Shown here piece after piece: positions 42,111 through 48,969 of a DNA stretch of 49,277 nucleotides (position 1 is the first letter of the stretch; each line of letters starts with the position of its first letter). Position numbers and translations under genes: made by a program. Below the pieces are notes generated by a model. That model was not told the DNA's origin. It saw nothing but the letters and a program-made list of their open reading frames with translations, and ran no database searches. The stretch comes from a virus, in the IMG/VR virus record IMGVR_UViG_3300010151_005441, positions 1 to 49,277 of that record; one strand, 5' to 3'.

Positions 42111-44307
42111 TACTATATTCAAGTCTTTGCTAGCTTTGGTATTCCTGGTTGTAGCCCAGGGGTGTGCGTGCGAAGATTTGTTTGGTGGTTCTGGCGCCGC
42201 ATCCTTCCCTCCTGACACTTCGTGTCGATACAATAACCCTCATGCAGAATACGATGAAACCATCGCTGAGCTATGTGATGGGAACGATAATAATTGCGAT
42301 TGTTTAGCTAAACCTGTTGAGGAACGAGACACTAATCAGGACGGAATAGATTGCGGGTATGGTGATGAGGGCGTAGATGAAGGGTGTGAGTGCTGGCCAA
42401 GGGACATGCCATATTCAGTCGAGTGGTCGTCTAGCATCAGGAAGTGTTGGACAGACCCGGACGGCCGCGACTTTGGAACACTAGAAGAACATTCTACCCC
42501 CACAGGCGCCCTGTACGGAGAGTGTAGGTATGGGGGTCAAACTTGTCGTCCGTTGCCTCAGGGAGGCTCTGAGTGGGGTGCCTGGTTCGATGGTCCTGAC
42601 CGTACAGGAGGTACCGCCGATGACATCTGGATCAGAGGCGGGTGTGCGGAAGCAGTGGGCCCTGCAACCGAGCTATGTGACGGGCTCGACAACAATTGTG
42701 ACACGCGTATAGACGAGGGGTTGAAGAGGATGTGCTGGTCAGGCGCCTCCGACCCAGACGGCCTGCCGCAGGATTGGCTCGTTTTTGGGAGCCCTTCCAC
42801 CCCTGAAACCCCGTGTCGCACGGGGATAGAATTATGCGAGGAGGGTCTTTGGTCTGGGTGCATGAACGAGATACTTCCGAGTCCAGAGTTGTGCGACGGC
42901 TTGGACAACGACTGCGACGGTCTAGTCGATGACGCACCCCACGGTGAAGGGTTTGAATGTGGTTTGACCGATGCCGGCATATGCGACTACGGGACACTTC
43001 AGTGTAATGGTGAAGATCTAATCTGCGAAGGACCGCTCCTCCCCCAAGTGGAAGAGTGTGATTATATGGACAATGACTGCGATGGGGTTATTGACGAGGA
43101 TTTGTTGCGCCCCTGCGAGACAGTGTGCGGCTCTGGGTTTGAGACCTGTGATTTGGGTGATTGGCGTGGTTGTACCGCCCCACAACCCGCAGAAGAAATC
43201 TGCGATGGTGAGGATAATGACTGTGATGGAGCAATTGATGAAGGACTAGAGTGCACGTGCCCTCCGGAGTTCTTGGGAGCGCTCCTCCCTTGCACAAGTA
43301 ACCCTCAACTAACATGCGGCGCCGGATTCATGGAGTGCATGTGTGCCGACCCGGACTGCACACGCACAGCCTTTTCAGAATGTATGGCTATGTGTGCTTT
43401 TGAGGAGCAGGTGCAACAGGACTGCGACCCCACAGGGGGCGCCCCTGTCCCTGAAGAGTGTAATGCTTGGAACGACGATTGTGATGAAGAGATCGATGAA
43501 GGTCTCCGCACCGAGTGCTACAGTGGGCCGCCAGGAACAGAGAACGTAGGTATTTGCCGCCCGGGCGAGCTAAGTTGTCAGATGGGTCGCTGGGGTAACC
43601 CAGTCGGAGGGGTTTTTATGGATGGCCTCTGTGCTGGTGAGGTGCTGCCGGAGGAAGAGGTCTGTAACCGTGCGGATGACGATTGTGACGGAGACATCGA
43701 TGAGGATCTCGACAGCCACGAGAAAGTTGATATGGTGTTTGCGATTGATCGCAGCGGTTCGATGTGTGGGAAGATCAACGCGCTGCGGCAAGGAATACAA
43801 CCGTATGTCCTAGAATTTGCGAATACAGAACATAGGTTTGCTTTGGTTAATATTCCGGGCCCTGGGCCCTCATTCGCTCCGAACATAGAGGTTAATTTGG
43901 TTAACTCCGTTGCTTTTGCCGCGGCCTTAGCGCAACTCGATTGTAATGCCTGGAATGAAGAGCCTCAGTACGACGCTGTAGAATCTATTGCGACTAATAC
44001 TTTGGGACTGCAATTCAGGGACGATGCGTGGCCGATGGTAGTCGTTCTTTCGGATGAGGCGGCTCAGTCTCTCCGGGGCCCTCGCCTTACGGCGGCTGAT
44101 GTTCGAGCAGCGATTGATCCGTGTCAGATAGGAAACTGTGAGGCGGCAGATGTGCTAGAAGTTTATGCAATTGTGTTAGAGATACACCATCCCGAGTGGT
44201 GTGCCCCGGCCAATATTGCTCAAAAATGTTACAGACTCTATTCGGGAATCGATGCGGGTACGATTAGGGGTTACCTCGACGATATCTTTAGTGACGTTTG
44301 TCGATAG
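42094..44307 (+). CDS. MopE-like metal-binding-repeat lipoprotein with von Willebrand A domain
   Basis: 737 aa; ATG at 42094 (another at 42100) overlapping the PMM gene. A lipoprotein signal (SLLALVFLVVAQGC, Cys24) is followed by seven repeats of the form CDGxDNDCDGxxDEGL (near residues 59, 192, 262, 319, 366, 452, 520), separated by Cys-rich segments. Each acidic loop could bind calcium or another metal. From about 545 a von Willebrand A domain begins (DMVFAIDRSGSM, a MIDAS DxSxS, then VVLSDEAA). The C-terminus has further Cys pairs. Such proteins are well known in myxobacteria and some methanotrophs and are surface-exposed. Their presence in a phage genome is unusual and suggests acquisition from a host. 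Its role is unknown: adhesion or cell-surface exclusion are options. Confidence 0.85.
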   Translation: MRMPCSTIFKSLLALVFLVVAQGCACEDLFGGSGAASFPPDTSCRYNNPHAEYDETIAELCDGNDNNCDCLAKPVEERDTNQDGIDCGYGDEGVDEGCECWPRDMPYSVEWSSSIRKCWTDPDGRDFGTLEEHSTPTGALYGECRYGGQTCRPLPQGGSEWGAWFDGPDRTGGTADDIWIRGGCAEAVGPATELCDGLDNNCDTRIDEGLKRMCWSGASDPDGLPQDWLVFGSPSTPETPCRTGIELCEEGLWSGCMNEILPSPELCDGLDNDCDGLVDDAPHGEGFECGLTDAGICDYGTLQCNGEDLICEGPLLPQVEECDYMDNDCDGVIDEDLLRPCETVCGSGFETCDLGDWRGCTAPQPAEEICDGEDNDCDGAIDEGLECTCPPEFLGALLPCTSNPQLTCGAGFMECMCADPDCTRTAFSECMAMCAFEEQVQQDCDPTGGAPVPEECNAWNDDCDEEIDEGLRTECYSGPPGTENVGICRPGELSCQMGRWGNPVGGVFMDGLCAGEVLPEEEVCNRADDDCDGDIDEDLDSHEKVDMVFAIDRSGSMCGKINALRQGIQPYVLEFANTEHRFALVNIPGPGPSFAPNIEVNLVNSVAFAAALAQLDCNAWNEEPQYDAVESIATNTLGLQFRDDAWPMVVVLSDEAAQSLRGPRLTAADVRAAIDPCQIGNCEAADVLEVYAIVLEIHHPEWCAPANIAQKCYRLYSGIDAGTIRGYLDDIFSDVCR

Positions 44308-44318
44308 GAGGACAAAAT

Positions 44319-45017
44319 GTGAAGTTAATTACTCTTTTCTTAACCCTGAGCTTATTTTCGTGTACACATCAACAGACTTACGTATACGCCGCTCCAGTAG
44401 TTCGACAGGTAGATCCTGTTTATGGCGCCGTCGCACAAGTATTCGTCCACCAGGAGGTGGGAGAAGCGATCGGGACAGCGTTCGCTATACGCAATATTAA
44501 TAACAACACCTATCTGGTTTCAGTCGATCATTTATGTGAGCAGCGAGGGCGGGAGGCTGTGGTTGCGTCACACGCGACGTCGCCCGAGGGAAGAAAAAAA
44601 TACCTAGCAAAGGTAGTCTATTCAAACCCAGAGGACGATATGTGTATCATTCGAGCTTATGAAACAGGTGATGATTTTACACCGCTGCGGTTTAGTGAAC
44701 AGCCGATCCAGGCCGGCGATCGCGTATATACTATTGGCTCCCCCTCTGGTACCTTTCCAACCAAGACTGAGGGGTTTGTGGTGGGCCATAACTTGTTGGG
44801 GATGGAGCCCTGCGAGGAGGGCGCCCCCAAATCACTCTTGGTTACTTCTATCCCAGCGTTTCGAGGGAACTCCGGAGGCCCTGTTTACAATCAACGTCAT
44901 GAAGTAGTGGGTATGTTATCGGCCACTCATATAGAATATCCTCACTCTTCCATCTCTATTCATATGGATTCTATTTTGAAACATTTAAAAGTATATTTTA
45001 AGAAGGATTTTCAATAA
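44319..45017 (+). CDS. Trypsin-like serine protease, lipoprotein
   Basis: 232 aa. The GTG at 44319 has AGGAGG at 44306-44311; a longer in-frame start is rejected. A signal with lipobox LFSC (Cys15) should anchor it to a membrane. The chymotrypsin fold is visible: GTAFAI, SVDHLC (His71), EDDMCII (Asp106 or 107) and GNSGGPVY (Ser185), so the triad is complete. No PDZ domain is present, unlike DegP. It may process the neighbouring MopE/VWA lipoprotein or attack surface or competitor proteins. It lies 12 bases after that gene and is almost certainly co-expressed. Confidence 0.82.
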   Translation: MKLITLFLTLSLFSCTHQQTYVYAAPVVRQVDPVYGAVAQVFVHQEVGEAIGTAFAIRNINNNTYLVSVDHLCEQRGREAVVASHATSPEGRKKYLAKVVYSNPEDDMCIIRAYETGDDFTPLRFSEQPIQAGDRVYTIGSPSGTFPTKTEGFVVGHNLLGMEPCEEGAPKSLLVTSIPAFRGNSGGPVYNQRHEVVGMLSATHIEYPHSSISIHMDSILKHLKVYFKKDFQ

Positions 45018-45043
45018 CTAATGTTGCGAAGAGGAGTACAGCC

Positions 45044-45072
45044 TTAAAAAACTATAGTCGCTGTTGTATAAT
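45044..45072 (+). promoter_or_regulatory. Promoter for a leaderless mRNA at 45079
   Basis: TTAAAA at 45044-45049, a 17-base spacer and perfect TATAAT at 45067-45072. The ATG at 45079 follows after six bases, so transcription should begin at its A. No Shine-Dalgarno sequence. Confidence 0.6.
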
Positions 45073-45078
45073 GAATTT

Positions 45079-45354
45079 ATGGATGTAGGATTTTTAAAAT
45101 TACACGATCTCCACACACGTGTACTTGAAACATGTGAATGGGATGAAGAGGTTACAGCTCTTCTCATTGCTAAGGGCCTACAGGTTTACATTGATCTATA
45201 TGAATATTCACAGCACGATGCCTCCCTTATTAAAGGCGAGGAAGACTTTGATCGTCTTTTTCGGGTGAACATGGGCGAGGATCTTCGTGAGGACCAGCTG
45301 ACGGCCGTAAAAGAACTTATAGATGTGCGCTTAAAACATACTATTAAGAAGTAG
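45079..45354 (+). CDS. Hypothetical helical protein, leaderless start
   Basis: 91 aa. The ATG at 45079 is chosen because the in-frame TTG at 45064 lies inside the -10 promoter box. The protein is largely helical and acidic, with FLKLHDLHTRVLETCEWDEE at the start and LTAVKELIDVRLKHTIKK at the end. No family is recognised. Confidence 0.65.
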   Translation: MDVGFLKLHDLHTRVLETCEWDEEVTALLIAKGLQVYIDLYEYSQHDASLIKGEEDFDRLFRVNMGEDLREDQLTAVKELIDVRLKHTIKK

Positions 45355-45389
45355 GTTACTATTTAATATAAAGAGTTTGTTATGTTTAT

Positions 45390-45665
45390 ATGGAAAAAAA
45401 AGTCCGACGGCCGCAACGTGGTGACCTTGTCACCCATGTTCTCATGGACGACACCTGGGTGGGTGTAGTGTTGCGTGTTGAAACTTTTAAGACAGGGAAC
45501 GAGGATGTCTCAGACAGTAAGGCTCTCGTCCATATTAATTCGGACCACAGTTTTTCGTCACACTATAGAAAAAAGAAGAGTCGTGAAGTAAAAACCAACA
45601 AAATAGGCTGGGTGGACACAACATTCTTAAAAATACTCTCTGAAGGAGCGGAAGATGAAATATGA
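45390..45665 (+). CDS. Small SH3/KOW-like protein
   Basis: 91 aa. The pattern RGDLVTHV, WVGVVLRVET, ALVHINSDH resembles the small barrel proteins encoded on the minus strand at the right end of the window. A basic loop (YRKKKSREVKTNK) follows. A nearby -10-like TATAAA at 45367-45372 may serve it, but without a clear ribosome-binding site. Function unknown. Confidence 0.6.
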   Translation: MEKKVRRPQRGDLVTHVLMDDTWVGVVLRVETFKTGNEDVSDSKALVHINSDHSFSSHYRKKKSREVKTNKIGWVDTTFLKILSEGAEDEI

Positions 45666-45996
45666 TATAGAAACTTTGTTAGCAGAAGGATTTGGAGACG
45701 CTTCTCCGGACGAGATTGGCTTTGAAACGGATGCTGTTTTAATTTACGATAAAAGTATACGTAAACAAAAATATGTGCTCAATAGCTTACGAGAAATTGC
45801 GGGCGTTCGGATCGTGACGGTGATATCACCGACACAACCGCAGGGTGAAAACCAGGCGGTTGGAATTAGAATAAAATATACGCCTGATAGAAAACAACCT
45901 CTCTTGTCTTACAACACGTTTCTCAAGAGGAATATTTTAACAACTAAAGGAGTAGAACAGGTACGCTTTTTTGATACCAAAAAAGTTAAATTGTAG
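45655..45996 (+). CDS. Hypothetical protein
   Basis: 113 aa; ATG overlaps the end of the previous gene by 11 bases, with GAAGGAG upstream. The middle ([20 protein letters not shown], then [14 protein letters not shown]) suggests a small ferredoxin-like alpha-beta fold. No motif for a named family. It ends six bases before DnaJ. Confidence 0.6.
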   Translation: MKYDIETLLAEGFGDASPDEIGFETDAVLIYDKSIRKQKYVLNSLREIAGVRIVTVISPTQPQGENQAVGIRIKYTPDRKQPLLSYNTFLKRNILTTKGVEQVRFFDTKKVKL

Positions 45997-46001
45997 TCAG
46001 A

Positions 46002-46679
46002 ATGGATTATTATAGGGTCTTAGGGGTCGAAGAAGGAGTAGACGAACATTCTCTTAAGCGCGCGTTTCGCAAACTGTCCCGACAGTACCACCCGGATCTC
46101 AACCCTGACGACACCGGCGCCGAAGAGAAGATTAAAGAGATCAACGAGGCATATTCTGTACTATCAGATACCGATCAAAGACGCGAATACGACTACCACC
46201 GGGGTCGGCAGCACCACCCTTCCTTCAACCCGCTGCAGCACCCCGGAAATCTTAATATTGATGACCTATTCAAACAGTTCTTTGGGGGTCAAATACCTAG
46301 GCGCCCGGGGAACCATGCACGTCCACGCCCGCCTCACCCACCACGCGAAAAGACAGTCAATTTTCAGATCCCTCTTTCAAAACTCACCCAGGGCGGCCCA
46401 GTAATTACACATGTTCGGATAAACGAAGAAAACGTCTGCTCAAGTTGCCGTGGTGTCGGCGGCGAAGAAATTGTACAGTGCGCTGGTTGCAATGGCGCTG
46501 GCCACTTTCAACAGACAAAGAAGGGCCAAAATATCACTATTACTAACACACAAGCTTGTCCGCAGTGTGCCGGCTCGGGGCGCGCCCTGAAGAGTCCATG
46601 CAACGAGTGCTCAGGTGTGGGGACTGTTGTTACCCCTCGTCGTTTTAAAATAGCCTTACATTGCGAAGAAGAAAGTTAG
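46002..46679 (+). CDS. dnaJ: Truncated DnaJ (J domain plus zinc finger)
   Basis: 225 aa. The J domain is complete at 1-68 with HPD at 30-32 (YHPDLNPDD). A short linker (about 70-115, Pro/His-rich and less Gly/Phe-rich than usual) leads to a full zinc domain: [24 protein letters not shown] and CNECSGVG at 146, 160, 186 and 200. The protein then stops, lacking C-terminal substrate-binding domain II and the dimerization region of a normal 370-aa DnaJ. It should still stimulate host DnaK and may steer it to phage clients. No phage DnaK is seen here. Its stop overlaps that of a convergent minus-strand gene. Confidence 0.9.
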   Translation: MDYYRVLGVEEGVDEHSLKRAFRKLSRQYHPDLNPDDTGAEEKIKEINEAYSVLSDTDQRREYDYHRGRQHHPSFNPLQHPGNLNIDDLFKQFFGGQIPRRPGNHARPRPPHPPREKTVNFQIPLSKLTQGGPVITHVRINEENVCSSCRGVGGEEIVQCAGCNGAGHFQQTKKGQNITITNTQACPQCAGSGRALKSPCNECSGVGTVVTPRRFKIALHCEEES

Positions 46680-46906
46680 TCACTCTCGGTAAAGGGTTTC
46701 ATCCAGTGTTCGTTAAATCGCAGTGTTTTCCCATTAATGTTCACGTCCCACAGATATTCATCATCGTCGATATCCCAAGTGTTTAAGTCCGTTGGGGTGT
46801 GCTTCCCTACTATGAGGCCAACACGTTTATCTGTCGGGAGGTCTGGGTCATCGATGCCTGTGCGAATTTTTACGAGTTCCCCTATTTTGAATTCATGAAT
46901 CATCAT
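46676..46906 (-). CDS. Small SH3/KOW-like protein
   Basis: 76 aa from one of two adjacent ATGs that overlap the cupin stop. [24 protein letters not shown] and [21 protein letters not shown] show the family pattern of a G-D/E-L-V-K strand, a G-x-I-V strand and a terminal aromatic strand. Last gene of the minus-strand run; its stop overlaps that of DnaJ. Confidence 0.6.
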   Translation of the reverse strand: MMIHEFKIGELVKIRTGIDDPDLPTDKRVGLIVGKHTPTDLNTWDIDDDEYLWDVNINGKTLRFNEHWMKPFTESD

Positions 46907-47273
46907 AATCTAGGTCGAGCATCTTCGCCGGCCGCTCGGAAGTTATGCGTCCGTAGTCATCGCAAAGGCGTACAACGTCTTCGAGTTCTGGGGTACTCAC
47001 CTCCACCAACGTGACGTCGCACCGCGCCGACGCACAAAAACGGTGCACCGTGCCTGCTGGAATATGATGAGACTCTTGCGGTCCAAGTACCTGTGATGTT
47101 TCTTCGAGTTCTAATACTAAATTGCCTTGAAGCACCAAAATGGTCTCGTCTTTTTTAACATGGTATTGCCGGGAGAGCTTGTGTCCTTCTTTAATATAGA
47201 GAGTTTTCCCTACGTAGTGAGGAGTGTGGGCCCAGATCAATTCATGGCCCCACGGTTTTTTTATCTCTTGCAT
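46893..47273 (-). CDS. Cupin, mannose-6-phosphate isomerase type II-like
   Basis: 126 aa; the ATG at 47273 is preceded by AAGGA, and a TTG one codon earlier is less likely. KPWGHELIWAHTPHYVGKTL, GHKLSRQYHVKKDETILVL, HHIPAGTVHRFCA and STPELEDVVRLCDDYGR match the cupin of type II PMI/GDP-mannose pyrophosphorylase, with metal-binding His and Glu (QYH...DE...H). It would isomerise fructose-6-phosphate and mannose-6-phosphate. It complements the phosphomannomutase at 41355. A binding-only role is possible because the pyrophosphorylase half is absent. Confidence 0.8.
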   Translation of the reverse strand: MQEIKKPWGHELIWAHTPHYVGKTLYIKEGHKLSRQYHVKKDETILVLQGNLVLELEETSQVLGPQESHHIPAGTVHRFCASARCDVTLVEVSTPELEDVVRLCDDYGRITSERPAKMLDLDYDDS

Positions 47274-47284
47274 CAAATTAATCC

Positions 47285-47491
47285 TTAATTTAGGTGGTCG
47301 GGGGTCTCGAAGTCACCGATCAGTTCCAAAATGACACTGTTGGCAGTTTTGTTAAATTTCATGGTGATAATATCATTCTTTGTGACTGCGATCAGTTCTT
47401 CTTCATCAATTTGCACAGTACCTCCAGCCTTTTTGAGTAAAGCGCTTAGCAACAGGAATAAAGTTTCTTTGTTATCTAATGAAGGGTTCAC
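47285..47491 (-). CDS. Small hypothetical protein
   Basis: 68 aa from a GTG. KETLFLLLSALLKKAGGTVQ is a helix with a beta turn, followed by IDEEELIAVTKNDIITM. It resembles short uncharacterised phage proteins of this layout. No motif. A possible -10 (TATACT) lies shortly upstream. Confidence 0.55.
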   Translation of the reverse strand: MNPSLDNKETLFLLLSALLKKAGGTVQIDEEELIAVTKNDIITMKFNKTANSVILELIGDFETPDHLN

Positions 47492-47512
47492 ACTCTAAAT
47501 AGTATATCGAGG

Positions 47513-47740
47513 CTAACTTTCGCTAATTACTTCCAACTCAAAGTCTTCAAACCAACAGTATTCAGCTTCAAATTGTACCTTAAAGTGAGGCCCCGAAGTG
47601 GGCGGTGAATCGAGAGTATAAAGATCAACAATAACCCCCAGCCCCCAATCAATCACGTCCCCTGGCACCTCTTGTTCGTCTTGTTCTATCGCGGACCATC
47701 GTGTATGAGCCCTCACTCTCACAAGATCACCTATTTTCAT
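47513..47740 (-). CDS. Small SH3/KOW-like protein
   Basis: 75 aa, ATG directly after the ThyX stop. MKIGDLVRVRAHTRW, WGLGVIVDLYTLD and FKVQFEAEYCWFEDFELEVIS show the shared small-barrel pattern of this region. Probably co-transcribed with ThyX. Function unknown. Confidence 0.65.
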   Translation of the reverse strand: MKIGDLVRVRAHTRWSAIEQDEQEVPGDVIDWGLGVIVDLYTLDSPPTSGPHFKVQFEAEYCWFEDFELEVISES

Positions 47741-48439
47741 TTATGTTGTTAGACGCTCTTTCCACGCCTCTACGGCCACCGGGAACAGTTCGGATGTAAT
47801 CTGTAATACAGCACTACCTACTTTTTGGATTTCCCACTGTGCGTGGGAATCAAGACGCAAATCCACAAATTTGAGGATATTATTTAGGTTGGCCGTACCG
47901 TAGTATTCCGTGTACATATTTTGAGGAAGCACCCCTCTGGCTTGTTCTCGGCACACTCCCGCGGCGATGAGTTCTTTATACAGAGATACGCACCCTACAT
48001 GGTGTGCCCTAATCTTATCGTTGGCGAGTATATAGAAATATCCCTCAAGCTCCGGATTGATTTGAGTGTGCGGGTCCGAAGCCTGCCGATTAGAGGCGTG
48101 TTGCTCCCTAAACATAGAGGGTTCATAGAACCGGAGGTTCTCATCGGTGTACCGCCGGCTAATTTCATTATAGGACCATGTGCGGTGACGGTGATGTTGA
48201 CTTCGTACAAAGAGTGGCACTGTAAATTTAAATGTAACTACGTTGTGTTCCAGCGTCGAGGTGTGACGGTTGTTCACAAGATATTTGATGAGCTTTTTAT
48301 CTTTTGGATTAAGGCTCTCTTTAGTGCGGCCGAACGACACTCTCGCTGCGTTGACGATGGTTAGATCGTCTCCCATAAAATTTACGAGTTCCACGGCGCC
48401 GATGTTATCGTCATAAATTTTAATTTTTTTATTTTTCAT
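47741..48439 (-). CDS. thyX: Flavin-dependent thymidylate synthase
   Basis: 232 aa. The ThyX signature RHRTWSYNEISRRY spans 84-97, with QHHRHR before it, NAARVSFGR near 30-38, and RGVLPQNMYTEYYGTANLNN further on. It methylates dUMP to dTMP using FAD and methylene-tetrahydrofolate. With NrdJ, dUTPase and the deaminase, it completes a pyrimidine supply route. The ATG sits 14 bases after the tRNA 3' end on the same strand, with no ribosome-binding site in between, so tRNA and thyX appear to share a transcript. Confidence 0.93.
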   Translation of the reverse strand: MKNKKIKIYDDNIGAVELVNFMGDDLTIVNAARVSFGRTKESLNPKDKKLIKYLVNNRHTSTLEHNVVTFKFTVPLFVRSQHHRHRTWSYNEISRRYTDENLRFYEPSMFREQHASNRQASDPHTQINPELEGYFYILANDKIRAHHVGCVSLYKELIAAGVCREQARGVLPQNMYTEYYGTANLNNILKFVDLRLDSHAQWEIQKVGSAVLQITSELFPVAVEAWKERLTT

Positions 48440-48453
48440 TTTTTTTGTTGGAG

Positions 48454-48526
48454 CACCCTCGGTAGGATTCGAACCTACAGTCTACGGATTAGAAGTCCGT
48501 TGCATTGTCCGTTATGCTACGAGGGC
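48454..48526 (-). tRNA. tRNA-Arg (anticodon TCT)
   Basis: 73 bases fold as a full cloverleaf: acceptor GCCCTCG with CGAGGGT (one G-T pair) and discriminator G; D arm GCAT/ATGC; anticodon stem ACGGA/TCCGT with loop CTTCTAA (anticodon TCT at plus-strand 48491-48493); T arm GTAGG/CCTAC with TTCGAAT. CCA is not encoded. It reads AGA and AGG codons, perhaps compensating for a host poor in them. The 5' half overlaps the end of the coding sequence at 48489-48743. Confidence 0.95.
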
Positions 48527-48743
48527 AGTCGGGCACCTGTAGCAAATGTGCCATGAGGGTTGCTTCTTGTCCCGCCCGCGGGCCCGCCTGCCACACTACT
48601 TTGGCCATTGGTGTGTAGATTTTTTTACGTACCTTGCAAGCGCAAGGTTCCCACCCGCAGCAGCGTGACGGTGGATCCACTGAAAGAACAACACAGTAGT
48701 TATCTGTATTTTTTTGTTTGGCTAGGGTTCCAGTTTCGAGCAT
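48489..48743 (-). CDS. Small Cys-rich SH3/KOW-like protein overlapping the tRNA
   Basis: 84 aa. The ATG at 48743 lies exactly six bases after the -10 of a TTGACA promoter (leaderless). LETGTLAKQKNTDNYCVVLS and AKVVWQAGPRAGQEATLMAH fit the barrel pattern, with a Cys cluster (RCCGWEPCAC) that may bind zinc. From PDCPRSITDNATDF it is encoded by the tRNA 5' half; its TAA stop is in the anticodon loop. The last 13 residues may thus be an accident of tRNA placement. Confidence 0.6.
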   Translation of the reverse strand: MLETGTLAKQKNTDNYCVVLSVDPPSRCCGWEPCACKVRKKIYTPMAKVVWQAGPRAGQEATLMAHLLQVPDCPRSITDNATDF

Positions 48744-48749
48744 ACATTT

Positions 48750-48778
48750 ATATTAACACAGTTGTCCCAGCATGTCAA
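48750..48778 (-). promoter_or_regulatory. Promoter for the leaderless 48489-48743 gene, tRNA and thyX
   Basis: On the minus strand: TTGACA (plus 48773-48778), a 17-base spacer, TAATAT (48750-48755) preceded by TGT, then six bases and the ATG at 48743-48741. Expected start of transcription is the A of ATG. It would drive the overlapped tRNA and thyX too. Confidence 0.65.
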
Positions 48779-48969
48779 GGAGAAACCACTGTTAAATTTT
48801 TTTCTTCTTCAAGGCTCTTGGTATTGTCTTGCCACTGAACAATGTAAAGGCGATGGCTATAGACCGTGGGCGGATAAGACTCCACTACAAGACCAGTTTT
48901 GATCGTGGTGCTGGAGGCACCGAGACGGAAATAACCAGCGAAGCGCACAAGGACCCCGGGTTTAAGCAT
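48775..48969 (-). CDS. Small SH3/KOW-like protein
   Basis: 64 aa, ATG overlapping the end of the upstream minus-strand gene, with GAGGT upstream. LKPGVLVRFAGYFRLG, TGLVVESYPP and LYIVQWQDNTK show the shared barrel pattern. Its stop overlaps the -35 box of the next promoter. Confidence 0.62.
   Translation of the reverse strand: MLKPGVLVRFAGYFRLGASSTTIKTGLVVESYPPTVYSHRLYIVQWQDNTKSLEEEKNLTVVSP

Noticed and set aside
44298-44318. Earlier in-frame start for the trypsin-like protease
   Set aside because: It would lie before the AGGAGG site and spoil the lipoprotein signal; GTG at 44319 has correct spacing.
45355-45389. Fifth leaderless promoter ahead of 45390
   Set aside because: TATAAA at 45367 is 17 bases before the ATG and no -35 or six-base spacing supports leaderless initiation.
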